Assembly (NCBI GenBank): GCA_029465975.1 | Contig: CM055744.1 | Location: forward strand, 2,555,552 to 2,619,551 | From: Dallia pectoralis | Taxonomy: Eukaryota; Chordata; Actinopteri; Esociformes; Umbridae | Length of the DNA: 64,000 bases | Direction of reading: 5' to 3' | Shown here: positions 38,090 to 51,400 of the stretch, piece after piece | How the letters are laid out: every line of letters starts with the position of its first letter | How positions within the stretch are numbered: position 1 is the stretch's first letter | Translations under genes and position numbers: made by a program | Notes under the pieces: model-generated | The model's input: only the letters and a program-made list of their open reading frames with translations | The model's database searches: none | What the model was told of the DNA's origin: nothing

Positions 38090-39690
38090 AAAACCAAGTG
38101 TTTGTAATACAGACATGACAGCATTAATTGTGTCCGGATGTGAGACCTGCGCAGCACTGTAGTTGGTCGTAAATTGAACCTGGATATGAAACAGCGTCAT
38201 GAACATGTAATGAACAATATCAGTCACTAGATGTCGCCAAAGCGATATTTGATTTGCGCCTTGAGAGGAAGGGAAGTTAGTTTTATAGTGGACATTCGGT
38301 AGATATTCGTGTTCTCTGGTAAATAGCTATAAATCCACTTAAGGATCAGGGCAATTTGGGCCAATATCTCAATTTCTGCTAAAATGACATCCAAATAGAA
38401 AGTATTGTAGCCCCTTCTCTGAACCAGCTAGAGACGAATAAGTGGTCTCATTTGAAAGAAGATACTTGTAAGTTGGAGGAAATGCTAAATTAATGTTGGA
38501 AAAGATAACACAGTAGAGTTGGCAAAAGAAAAGACAAAGGAAATACGTACGTAATAAAAAAGGTTGAACCTTTAAAAGGGAAACACTTCTGATTTGATTA
38601 TCTATATGACAACAAAGTGTTGCATAAGTCTTAGGCCCTTGCATAAAAAACCCAGCGAGAAATTTACAAATAAAGATTGTTTTAAATCTGCCCAAAAGTG
38701 GACACTTAGGAAAAAATATTATTTATCAAGTATATAACTTGATAGAAAACATTCAACAAGCATGTTTAAATACAAAATAAGGTTCACACACTCACACACT
38801 GTCATGCATGATTGATCATTGGCTTCCCATGAAAGGTACAATAATATTGCAGATCCGCATCACACAGCTATATACAATAAAAGTTATGTAAAACAGCCAA
38901 CATAAATACAAACACCACAAATAACACAAAGTTGAGTAATACATATTTACACAGAACTGTAAGTTGTGACACTAAAATGTATGTAAGGTACCAATGTGAC
39001 ACATGGATGCTGCAGTGGTGTGTGTGTCTGTGTCTGTGTCTGTGTGTCTGTCTTTGAGCTAGTATCAACCAGACATGAATTTGTCATAAGCTTTGGACAC
39101 CATCTGAGAGCTATGTCAGGAAACCTGAAGATTCTCTCATCCAGAGGGAATCCCTCAAAGGTCTGTCAACAAATAGAGAACATCTTTAATGAATAAAAGA
39201 GTATCAACATCTGCGTAAACAAACACAAAGCAGACAATTCACAGAGAGTAGGGCTCCACGTTCCACAGACTGGTGTTTTCCAGCTGTCTCACAGATCACC
39301 TCTAGGGGCCCGTCTTCAAGTAGCACATGGGTTTATATACGTTTCTCTGGCAGGGGGTATGAGTATAACAAGTGCCCTATTAGGAGGTAGTCATTTACCG
39401 TCTGGCTTATGGCCAATGAGAGTCAGTGATGATGTCATCATTGAATGCGGAGCTCATCTCTAGTTCTGCAATTTCCCTATGGTTTTGTAAATATAGTTTT
39501 GTAAATATAGTTTTGCTGGCGCCACGTGTGTGTGTGTGTGTGTGTCTGCATGACACGCACACACAAGTATTTTTAAAACTGGATTGTCTGACAGAGACCA
39601 CATTATTATTATTAACTGTGATGTTTGTGACAAATATACAGGTTAACCAAACTGTGATGTTGTCACATATGGGTGAGCTGTGTTGTACAC
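38090..39690. other. intergenic, no gene seen
   Basis: AT-rich sequence between the DIRS element and a LINE fragment. Only short uninformative open frames and a few GT/CA tracts (39014-39050, 39525-39565) are present. About 72 bases at 38262-38333 recur in inverted orientation at 43645-43716. Confidence 0.6.
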
Positions 39691-39699
39691 AGGGTGTTA

Positions 39700-40350
39700 A
39701 GGGAGAGCACCTCTGTGTGTATGCAAGGTTTCAGCGTTCAGCAGGTTAACATCGGCTGGGAAGAAACTGTTCCTAAGCCTGCTGGGTGAGTATAGATCTG
39801 TACCTCTTGCCTAATGGCTGGAGGCAAACAGTTTATGGCTCAGGTGTGAGGGGTCCCTGATAATGCCACACGCTCTCAGCAAACAGTGCTTTTGCTTGAT
39901 GTCTTTGGTGCGGGGAGCTGGACACCAATGATGTGCTGGGTTGTTTTCACCACGGCTTCAGAGCATCCGTAGTACCAAACAGGTGGTTAGAATGCTCTCG
40001 ACCAGGCAGCGGTAAAAGTTTACCAGGATGTTGGTATGCCTTTACATTCCTTAAAGTATAGGTGCTGTTGTGCCTTTTTGACCAGGGTTGTGGTGTAAGG
40101 GACCAGGATAAGTTGTTGGAAATGTGGACACCCAGGAATTTGTAGCTGGCCACATGTTCCATCGGGATCTCATCAATGAGAACTGGGGCATGTATTCAGC
40201 TATTTGTCTTCCTGTAATCCACAATCAGTTCTTTGATTTTCTTTGTATATGTTGATGGTCAGGTTGTTATCTGCACATCAAGCCACTAGGTGCTTGATCT
40301 CCTCTATGTAAGCTGCCTCATCAGTGTCCCTGGTCAGACCAACCAGAAAG
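39700..40350 (-). mobile_element. LINE retrotransposon 3' fragment
   Basis: On the minus strand, 39947-40162 encodes MEHVASYKFLGVHISNNLSW, the conserved VxxFKFLGVxIxxxLxW end of LINE reverse transcriptases of the L2/Rex-like kind common in fish. It is followed by remnants of the KKAQQRLYxLR segment in broken frames. The plus strand shows typical fish LINE tail text (gtgaggggtccctgataatg). It is 5'-truncated and inactive. Confidence 0.65.
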
Positions 40351-40625
40351 TGTGATTTTAGACACTCATAGAGTTAATGTGCTCCAAAAAATGTTTCACT
40401 TTGGTTTTCATACTTGTGACATTTTGCACATTTATAACTCTGTACATGGGTAATATACACATTGAACATTTTGTTTTCTTTGCAGTGTATTCTCAAGCAA
40501 AGTTTTTATTGTTTTGATTTAGCAAAAACAATCGCACTTTTGCATCACTGAGTTTTTGAGGAACTTTAGAGGAACTTTTATCCTTGATCAAATTACTTGT
40601 GTGTAACTACCCAGCTGTATTTTGG

Positions 40626-42430
40626 GAGAATATCCAATATGTGGTAGGCTTACTATAATACCACCCATAACAGCCTGGTGAATATCCAATAGGAGGTAGG
40701 CTTACTGTAATACCACCCATAACCGACACTGGTGAATATCCAATAGATGTTAGGCTTACTATAATACCACCCATAACAGATACTGGTGAATAACCAATAG
40801 GTGGTAGGCTTACTATAATACCACCCATAACAGATACTGGTGAATAACCAATAGGTGGTAGGCTTACTATAATACCACCCATAACAGATACTGGTGAATA
40901 TCCAATAGGTGGTAGGCTTACTATAATACCACCATAACAGATACTGGTGAATATCCAATAGGAGGTAGGCTTACTATAATACCACCCATAACAGCCACTG
41001 GTGAATATCCAATAGGTGGTAGGCTTACTATAATACCACCATAACAGATACTGGTGAATATCCAATAGGAGGTAGGCTTACTATAATACCACCCATAACA
41101 GCCACTGGTGAATATCCAATTGGTGGTAGGCTTACTATAATACCACCTATAACAGCCTGGTGAATATCCAATAGGTTGTAGGCTTACTATAATACCACCC
41201 ATAACAGCCTGGTGAATATCCAATAGGTGGTAGGCTTACTGTAATACCACCCATAACAGCCTGGTGAATATCCAATAGGTGGTAGGCTTACTATAATACC
41301 ACCATAACAACCACTGGTGAATAACCAATAGGTGGTAGGCTTACTATAATACCACCCATAACAGATACTGGTGAATATCCAATAGGTGGTAGGCTTACTA
41401 TAATACCACCCATAAAAGCCTGGTGAATATCCAATAGGTGGTAGGCTTACTATAATACCACCATAACAACCACTGGTGAATAACCAATAGGTGGTAGGCT
41501 TACTATAATACCACCCATAACAGATACTGGTGAATATCCAATAGGTGGTAGGCTTACTATAATACCACCCATAACAGATACTGGTGAATATCCAATAGGT
41601 GGTAGGCTTACTATAATACCACCAATAACAGACACTGGTGAATATCCAATAGGTGGTAGGCTTACTATAATACCACCCATAACAGATACTGGTGAATATC
41701 CAATAGGTGGTAGACTTACTATAATACCACCTATAACAGACACTGGAGAATATCCAATAGGTGGTAGGCTTACTGTAATACCACCCATAACAGACACTGG
41801 TGAATATCCAATAGGTGGTAGGCTTACTATAATACCACCCATAACAGACACTGGTGAATAACCAATAGATGGTAGGCTTACTATAATACCACCCATAACA
41901 GATACTGGTGAATATCCAATAGGTGGTAGGCTTACTATAATACCACCCATAACAGACACTGGTGAATATCCAATAGGTGGTAGGCTTACTGTAATACCAC
42001 CCATAACAGACACTGGAGAATATCCAATAGGCGGTAGGCTTACTATAATACCACCCATAACAGATACTGGAGATTATCCAATAGATGGTAGGCTTACTAT
42101 AATACCACCCATAACAGATACTGGAGAATATCCAATAGGTGGTAGGCTTACTATAATACCACCCATGACCACTGGTGAATATCCAATAGGAGGTAGGCTT
42201 ACTATAATACCACCCATAACAGACACTGGTGAATATCCAATAGGTGGTAGGCTTACTATAATACCACCCATAACAGACACTGGTGAATATCCAATAGCTG
42301 GTAGGCTTACTATAATACCACCATAACAACCACTGGTGAATATCCAATAGGTGGTAGGCTTACTATAATACCACCCATAACAGACACTGGTGAATATCCA
42401 ATAGGTGGTAGGCTTACTATAATACCACCC
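40626..42430. repeat. 54-bp minisatellite, intergenic
   Basis: About 33 copies of a 54-base unit: aatatccaataggtggtagg, cttactataataccaccc, ataacagacactggtg. Some units are shortened (acagcctggtg; accataacaacc). Since 54 is a multiple of 3, minus-strand frames up to 386 codons repeat YWIFTSVCYGWYYSKPTT. These are artefacts; no start context, codon bias or homology is seen. Confidence 0.95.
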
Positions 42431-43960
42431 GAAAAACTCACTGGCAGGACAAGTCTGCATGCTGTTTTTGTAAATAAAAGTGAAAAAATTACATCTGTGT
42501 GTCTCAGGGAAAAGATGAGCAAAATGCAGTTTAAAAGAGGAGGATTGACAAGAATCAAGCAAATACAAATCAAATCTAGACACAAAGAAACTAAAACAAA
42601 GAATTGACACAAAGCAAGCCCGAATAAAAAGTCTAATATGAGTATGATTGAATTTAATGTGTGGTATAAGTGTTGTGATGGGCTGAAAAACTTTAAAACA
42701 ATGTCTGTAATAAAGATTCCTTTGTTTCCCTGACATAACAACAAACACATAATAATCAGCATCAGCATAAGACAAATTGTTATTCTAAACATCGGTATCG
42801 GCCTAAATGCCACAATAGCGAGTCATTTCAGATGGAATGCACCTATCTCCTTCCGTGGTGTGTCGGACAGCGCTGTCATGTGACGTCCGGACGTTTTTGG
42901 CCGTGGATTATGAATATGCACAGTTCTAGGTGTAGCGTAGATAATAATTCCAATTGCGATTATATGGTAAATGTTTGTTTCTGTACAAGACTATACTTTT
43001 TCCTGTAAAATAGCGCCATCTGTCGGTGCTATTCCGCAGACATGAGGTGAATGTTACGCATTATCCTCAGTCTGCGGTAGCCCGTCACACATATGGAGCT
43101 CCACAAATATTATATTGTAGTAATAGCAAAACGGATATCTGTTGTTTCCATTTTAGCTATTTGGAGCTCCCGATACCGTGGTGACTGATGATACACCATT
43201 TATATTTGTTTATTATCAGAATAAAAGGCAGAGATAGCCAAAGGAGAACAACGGTTCCGTCATAAGTGAAAAACACAACGCAACGAGAGTACACATCCGC
43301 TACATAGGCATGTCACCCTGTCAATAGGAGCTATTAAATCTTCAATGCATCTGAACATTTTCTAATTAACATTTTTGAAAAACTAAAAGCTGTGAATTGT
43401 AGCCTATCCTCTAGTTCTCTTGACTATTGATTATTATTATATTACATTTTTCAATCTAGAATTAAAAAAAAAAACTAAAGCCGTGGATTGTGTCTATCCT
43501 TTCCCGATTAAGAATAAGTATATTATATGGTATCACTTTCTGTGGGAGCTGTTGAATTCAGAAGTCAGAAACATTTCTAAGTGTGTATTTTAGTCCATCC
43601 CGTTAGAGAATATGAACTTTTCATAGTAATGGAATGCTTTAATTTATACTTATTGACCAGAGAACACGAATATCCACTGAATGTCCACTATGAAACTAAC
43701 CTAACCTCCTCTTACTGACAACTCGGAAGTTGGATGTTAAATCGAAACCTGAAGTAACATCAGATTGTAGTTAGTCATGTCGAACGGAGAATTCATGTGA
43801 TTGCTGTCATTATCCCCAAGAAACGCCAGAAAAGAGGAACAGTTCGTTCTTCACGTCAGAACTAATCAATACGGGTAGGCAACAGTTTATTGTGGAAACT
43901 GAGCCTTAAACTTCCGTTGTAGTTGTATGACAACTTTGGTAAAGTTAGTCTGTCGATGGG
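42431..43960. other. intergenic upstream of ikbke, no gene seen
   Basis: AT-rich sequence with no frame worth calling. It contains the inverted partner (43645-43716) of 38262-38333 and a pair of imperfect repeats near 43375 and 43470 (aaactaaa-gc-gtg-attgt). Confidence 0.55.
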
Positions 43961-43964
43961 TCTG

Positions 43965-44525
43965 AAAAACCCTTATGTTGATACGTTCATTAGTCTGAAT
44001 AAGCCTTATGTCGATACGTTCATTAGTCTGAATAAGCCTTATGTAGATGCGTTCATTAGTCTGAATAAGCCTTATGTAGATACGTTCATCTGTCAGTGGG
44101 CCCCAGTCTGAATAAGCCTTATGTAGATACATTCATTAAGTCTGTCGGTGGGTCTGAATAAGCCTTATGTAGATACGTTCATTAAGTCTGTCGGTGGGTC
44201 TGAATAAGCCTTATGTAGATACGTTCATTAAGTCTGTCGGTGGGTCTGAATAAGCCTTATGTAGATACGTTCATTAAGTCTGTCGGTGGGTCTGAATAAG
44301 CCTTATGTAGATACATTCATTAAGTCTGTCGGTGGGTCTGAATAAGCCTTATGTAGATACGTTCATTAAGTCTGTCGGTGGGTCTGAATAAGCCTTATGT
44401 AGATACGTTCATTAAGTCTGTCGGTGGGTCTGAATAAGCCTTATGTAGATACGTTCATTAGTCTGAATAAGCCTTATGTAGATACGTTCATTAGTCTGAA
44501 TAAGCCTTATGTAGATACGTTCCCT
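43965..44525. repeat. 46-bp (and 33-bp) minisatellite just upstream of ikbke
   Basis: Units tctgaataagccttatgtag, atacgttcattaagtctgtc, ggtggg (46 bases) in the centre. Shorter 33-base units lacking the taagtctgtcggtggg part lie on both sides. The array ends about 280 bases before the ikbke start codon. Confidence 0.93.
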
Positions 44526-44802
44526 ATAGCGCTTGTTTGACCCGCGCTATAAATGCAATCTAGTCGCGTCCACCGCAATATTCTAGCGGCTCGTTTAAAA
44601 CAACTTGTTTATCAGCATTGGTCAACTACAATGTATTGTCCCGGTCAGTGAATGTAGATGCATCTTCCATGTATGCACTATTAACCTGAGTCGATTCTAA
44701 ATAGTCAACATCAGGTGTGTAGGTTTCAGTCTGTATTGGTGTGTTTCAGTTGTAATAGACACATTTTCTGCCAGCCAACCATACATAACCAAGCAAGCTG
44801 AG
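44526..44802 (+). promoter_or_regulatory. probable ikbke promoter / 5' untranslated region
   Basis: Unique sequence between the 46-bp array and the start codon. A TATA-like ctataaatg lies at about 44549-44557, and two gtttcagt-type elements near 44726 and 44746 resemble half-sites of interferon-response motifs, but no full site is evident. Assignment is from position only; an upstream noncoding exon is possible. Confidence 0.35.
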
Positions 44803-47800
44803 ATGACTGCGAGTACAGCCAACTACCTGTGGTCACTGGGGGATTTGCTTGGTCAAGGCGCTACGGCGAGCGTTTTCAAGGCTCGCAACAAGGTAGGACT
44901 CCAATCACCTACACAAAATATGTGGAAGTAGTGAAAATTGACATTGATTTTATACGGCACGGATGGCAATTTCACAACTTGCTCCTGCTGTGACTCAACA
45001 AGTATATACTTACTGCCCCTGGCCACTGACATCTCCGAACTTGCCACAAGGCCGGGAGGAATGTGATGTGCTAACTATGTGCATGGTTTTATATATATAG
45101 AAGACAGGGGAGCAAGTGGCCGTGAAGGTTTTCAATCGTTTGAGCTACAATCGCCCGTACGAAGTTCAAATGAGGGAGTTTGATATGCTCAGAAGACTCA
45201 ACCACAACAACATTGTCAAGCTCTTCACAGTGGAGGAGGTGAGGAGAGAGGATGGGAGGTGCGGGAGGTTAGAAACGGGAAGAGAAGGAGAAAGTATAAA
45301 GGTAGAAACTAACTGTTTATCTTTAATTAATTAGTCACCTGTTTAATCTCCCTTCTATTGGTGTCTGTTCGTCCTTCTCTGTCTAGCTTATCAGTAAACA
45401 AAAGGTGTTGGTGATGGAGTATTGCTCAGGAGGCAGTCTGCTCAGTCTTCTGGAGGAGCCAGAGAATGCCTTTGGTCTGCTAGAGACAGAGTTCCTAATT
45501 GTACTACAGTGTGTGGGTAAGTGTGTGGGTGGATGTTGGGTAAGTGTGTGAGTGTGTGTGTGGGTGTGTGGGTGGATGTTGGATGGGTAAGTGTGTGTGT
45601 GGATGTTGGGTGTGTGGGTGGGTGGATGTTGGGTGTGTGGGTGGGTGGATGTTGGGTGTGTGGGTGGGTGGATGTTGGGTGTGTGGGTGGGTGGATGTTG
45701 GGTGTGTGGGTGGGTGGATGTTGGGTGTGTGGATGTTGAGTGTGTGGGTGGATGTTGGGTGTGTGGGTGGATGTTGGGTGAGTGTGTGGATGTTGGGTGT
45801 GTGGATGTTTGATGTGTGGGTGGATGTTGGGTGTGTGGGTGGATGTTGGGTGTGTGGATGTTGGGTGTGTGGATGTTTGATGTGTGGGTGGATGTTGGGT
45901 GTGTGGGTGGATGTTGGGTGTGTGGGTGGATGTTGGGTGTGTGGATGTTTGATGTGTGGGTGGATGTTGGGTGTGTGGGTGGATGTTGGGTGTGTGGGTG
46001 GATGTTGGGTGTGTGTGTGGATGTTGGGTGAGTGTGTGGATGTTGGGTGTGTGGATGTTTGATGTGTGGGTGGATGTTGGGTGTGTGGGTGGATGTTGGG
46101 TGTGTGGGTGGATGTTGGGTGTGTGTGTGGGTGTGTGGGTGGATGTTGGGTGTGTGGATGTTGGGTGTGTGTGTGTGTGGGTGGATGTTGGGTGTGTGGA
46201 TGTTGGGTGAGTGTGTGGGTGTGTGGGTGGATGTTGGGTGTGTGGATGTTGGGTGTGTGTGTGTGTGGGTGGATGTTGGGTGTGTGGATGTTGGGTGAGT
46301 GTGTGGATGTTGGGTGTGTGGATGTTTGATGTGTGTGTGGATGTTGGGTGTGTGGGTGGGTGTTGGGTGTGTGTGTGGGTGTGTGGGTGGATGTTGGGTG
46401 TGTGGGTGTTGGGTGTGTGTGTGTGTGGGTGGATGTTGGGTGTGTGGATGTTGGGTGTGTGGGGGGTGGGTGGATGTTGGGTGAGTGTGTGGATGTTGGG
46501 TGTGTGGGTGGATGTTGGGTGTGTGTGTGGGTGGATGTTGGGTGTGTGGATGTTTGATGTGTGGGTGGATGTTGGGTGTGTGGGTGGATGTTGGGTGTGT
46601 GGGGGGGTGCTTTTCTTTAAGTGGGTGTTTAATAAAACATGTCTATTTGTAATTTTGAGGATTAGTTTGTGTAGTCCCAACTCAGCTCTTTTTGTGTGTC
46701 TGAATTGGGTGTTTGTCCAGTCTAATGTTTTCTTGGTTGAGACCTGGACCTCAAACCTCACAGCTCAAATGTGTAATGGGTCTTATATGACTGAAAGGAT
46801 GATTGTAATGCAGACTGTAATTGGAAGGTCCAAATTACAACATCCCAATTTCATTTAGAATGTTCTGTTTCTCCTAGTTCACGGGATTAATCATCTGAGA
46901 GAGAACGGGGTGGTTCACCGGGACATTAAACCAGGAAACATCATGCGTCAGCTGGGAGACGACGGAAAGTCCATCTATAAGCTCACAGACTTTGGAGCGG
47001 CGCGAGAACTAGAGGATGACGAAAAGTTTGTCTCTATCTACGGAACGGAAGAATACCTGGTGAGAAATTGGGAGATGGACTGAGAGTAGGGAGAGGAAAG
47101 ATAGCCAGAGAGTAAGCTAATTCTAAATGTCTAAAATGTGAAACGCTGTGTTGTGTGTCTAAATGTTCTTGTTTCACCATATGGGTCCTCACTACTGTAA
47201 AACATTTGGCTGGTGCTCACTTTAATAAGATGTTATTCTGACGTGGGTTAGGTTTAGGGTTAGGCAGTACGGTTAGGGTAGAGGTTAGGTTTAGGGTTAA
47301 GCATTACGGTTAGGGTAGAGGTTAGGTTTAGGGTTATGTATTAGGGAAATTCGTTTTTTAATGCTACTGAATTTTTGGTCCTCACAGTTGACAGTAAAAC
47401 CTGTGTGTCTGTGTGTCTATAGCACCCTGACATGTATGAGAGGGCAGTGCTGCATAAGCCACAGCAGAAGACATATGGCGTGAGTGTGGACCTGTGGAGT
47501 ATCGGAGTGACCTTTTATCATGCTGCTGCCGGTACCTTACCTTTCATCCCCTACGGAGGACCCCGCAGAAACAAACCAACCATGTATGTCTGCCTTCATG
47601 GGTTCTGTCTTAAATAATTATTAAACTGAACTATCATAACTTCACTCAGTACAGCCAGAAGAGGACTGGCGGGTGGCCTCAGAGCCAGGTTCCTCTCTAG
47701 GTTTCTTCCTAAATTGGACCCATCAGGGAGTTTTTCCTAGCCACTGTGTATCAACTTGTATCAACTTTCTAAGGGGGTTTATGATTACATAATAATAAAC

Positions 47801-48166
47801 AGATACGTGCTATTTATCCAAATAAATGCAAGGTGAGCAGATGCAGGACTGTCAGATATATTGCTGGTGTCTCCTCTCTGTCTGTGGCGAAAGGTTTAAA
47901 ATCACCACCGAGAAGCCGGCAGGTGCCATCGCTGGAATCCAAAAGGTGGACCATGGGGCTATTGAGTGGAGCTACACACTGCCACAGAGCTGTCAGCTTT
48001 CCAAGTCAGTATACATGTCTGTCTGTCCGTCTGTCTGTCTGTCTGCTCTTCAAGTCGTTAGACGTTAGACCTTCAGGTCTGACAGTTCTCTGTGTCTGTC
48101 TTTCTGCCATCAAAGTCAGTAGACTCGTCTGTCTGTCAGCTCTTCAAGTCAGTCTATGTGTCACTA

Positions 48167-48260
<94 letters not shown>

Positions 48261-48440
48261 GAGTCTAAAGGATCTATTGGTACCAGTGTTAGCGGGTGTA
48301 TTGGAGGCTGACCAAGAGAGGAGCTGGGGATTTGACCACTTCTTCTCTGCCACCACAGACATTCTGCAGAGAGTGTCTGTCCATCTGTTCTCCCTACAAC
48401 AAGCCTCTGCACACCGCATGTACATACACCACTATAGCAC
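44803..48440 (+). CDS. ikbke: ikbke exons 1-7: kinase domain
   Basis: Glycine loop GQGATASVF (17-25), ATP lysine K39 in VAVKVF, catalytic loop HRDIKPGN (D135), DFG D157, and activation loop KFVSIYGTEEYL with the activating serine at S172, the same position as in human IKK-epsilon and TBK1. The substrate side follows with VDLWSIGVTFYHAAAGTLPF and GPRRNK. Exon 7 ends the kinase fold and leads to the ubiquitin-like domain (ILQRVSVHLFSLQQASAHRM). The ATG at 44803 is chosen because MTASTANYLW aligns with the family N-terminus. Confidence 0.95.
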
Positions 48441-51400
48441 GTGAGTGGTCTCACACACACACATACATGTACATAGACCACTATAGCACGTGAGTGGTCT
48501 CTCACACACACACACACACACATGTACATACACCACTATAGCACGTGAGTGGTCACACACACACACACACAGACACAAATGTGCTAAACTCACACCTCCA
48601 GTTTTTAAGTTAAACCTTTTTTTATCCCATTTCCATCTCTTCCCAGGGCAGCCATCTTTTGTGAAGAAGTGATGTCTCTGACAGGGGTAGGGCTGGAGCA
48701 GCAGCACTTCCTGTTCCTGGGTCATGACCTTTCCTTGGAGGGCTCTATGAAAGTGGTCAACTTCCCCCCAACCTCACCCACTCAGCCCCTTCTACTGGTC
48801 AGCCATGGCTCAGAGACACATGCTGTAATCCCTTATAAAGAACGTAAGACTCCACACACACACGCTCACACACACGCTCACACACACACACACGCTCACA
48901 CACACACGCTCACACACACGCTCACACACACACACACGCTCACACACACACACACGCTCACACACACACACACATGCTCACACACACGCTCACACACGCT
49001 CACACACACTCACACACACTCACACACACACACTCACACACACACGCTCAAACACGCTCACTCACACACACACGCTCACACACACACGCTCACACACACA
49101 CTCACACACACTCACTCACACACACACACGCTCACACACACACGCTCACACATGCTCACACACGCTCACACACACACGCTCACACACATGTGAGTTGAGT
49201 TATTTTTGGTGTTCTTATTGCCCTGAACATATTTACTTGTTGTCTTAATGTATTTACATTTTTCTTTAAGCTGGAGAACACTGTTGTTTCATGTTGTATT
49301 GAACATCTATTTAAATAATGTATTGTCTTATTGCCTTTCTAACAGAACTGTATTTTCTCCTTGGTTTACAGTGTAGTTGAGTAATTCTGTTTCATCACTA
49401 CTACTCCCATGAACAGACTCACGTTGTATTAATAATAATGAATAATGTGTGTTCCATCCTGTGTAGCAGAGACACCTGTAATCCCCTCCCGCTTTGACGT
49501 ACAGGCTGATTTTTCTTTCTCCAAGGTAGGAGTCACATTGAGTCCTGTGGTGACCGACTGGAACATCAGCTGACTCATCTAATTCTACTCCTTTTCTACT
49601 GTTTTTCTACTCCTTTTCTACTGCTGTTCTACTCCTGTTCTACTGCTGTTCTACTGCTGTTCTACTGCAGGTGATAGTAGGAGTGGTCCATCAGTATTTG
49701 AGGATAGTGTGTTTATTACACACACACAGAGAGGTGCTCCTTCGTGGATACTACAGCTACATGTGAGACACACAAACACTAACTACAAGAAAGTGGCATC
49801 ATCCCATTGATTAGCCTGATGCTTAACCTTCTGCCCCCCTACCCCCCCTACCCAGGGAGAAGATGCGTCAGGAGTGTGTTGACGCACTTCTCAGTCTCAG
49901 CATGGTCAACATCAGAATGCAGCCCTGCCTCACCTCTGAACACAGACTACGCACTCTGTGAGTGACGCAACACACACTGAACACGCACCTACAGGACAGT
50001 CATAGTCAATGTGAAGTTGTGACCAGTGTCCCCCAAGTTTATTTGTAGCTTTACTTCATATAGTCTCTGCCCACTTTCATGTTCTCCACTGCTCTTTCAG
50101 AGGCCAGTTATCCCAGGATGCACTTGACTCCCGGGACAACAGCAAGAAGCTACGCCTGGTGAGAAACGGTGCGCCGAAACCTGATGGAGGAACGGTGTGA
50201 CCCTGCTTTCGGCTGTCTCTCTGAGGACCAGGGTGGTGTTGGAGTAATTGTGTTCGTCCGTGTTCTCTCCGAGTAGATCAGGGAGAACCTTCCAGTGTAC
50301 GCCGCGGGGATCCGGGACTTCCAGACCCAGCTGGAACACTTCCATGTGGAACTGGCCAAGCACTCGGAGAGTCTAGCTGAAGACAGAAGGTTATACTGCC
50401 TGAGTAATGTTTACACCTTTCAGATCCTTATTTAGTGCTAGGATCCACATGTATATGGGTTCTGGTCCAAAGGGTTGTTGTTTGTGCTGGGGTTATAATG
50501 GCATCACATGTAGAGTGCTGGGGTTATAATGGCATCACATGTAGAGTGCTGGGGTTATAATGGCATCACATGTAGAGTGCTGGGGTTATAATGGCATCAC
50601 ATGTAGAGTGCTGGGGTTATAATGGCATCACATGTAGAGTGCTGGGGTTATAATGGCATCACATGTAGAGTGCTGGGGTTATAATGGCATCACATGTGGA
50701 GTGCTGGGGTTATAATGGCATCACATGTAGAGTGCTGGGGTTATAATGGCATCACATGTAGAGTGCTGGGGTTATAATGGCATCACATGTAGAGTGCTGG
50801 GGTTATAATGGCATCACATGTAGAGTGCTGGGGTTATAATGGCATCACATGTAGAGTGCTGGGGTTATAATGGCATCACATGTAGAGTGCTGGGGTTATA
50901 ATGGCATCACATGTAGAGTGCTGGGGTTATAATGGCATCACATGTGGAGTGCTGGGGTTATAATGGCATCACATGGCATCACATGAGAGTGCTGGGGTTA
51001 TAATGGCATCACATGTAGAGTGCTGGGGTTATAATGGCATCACATGTGGAGTGCTGGGGTTATAATGGCATCACAGTGCTGGGGTTATAATGGCATGGAG
51101 TGCTGGGGTTATAATGGCATCACATGTGGAGTGCTGGGGTTATAATGGCATCACATGTGGAGTGCTGGGGTTATAATGGCATCACATGTGGAGTGCTGGG
51201 GTTATAATGGCATCACATGTAGAGTGCTGGGGTTATAATGGCATCACATGTGGAGTGCTGGGGTTATAATGGCATCACATGTGGAGTGCTGGGGTTATAA
51301 TGGCATCACATGTGGAGTGCTGGGGTTATAATGGCATCACATGTAGAGTGCTGGGGTTATAATGGCATCACATGTAGAGTGCTGGGGTTATAATGGCATC

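Noticed and set aside
40607..42775. Minus-strand frames of 152-386 codons repeating YWIFTSVCYGWYYSKPTT
   Set aside because: A by-product of the 54-base array (18 codons per unit). There is no conserved domain, and overlapping frames repeat the same array.
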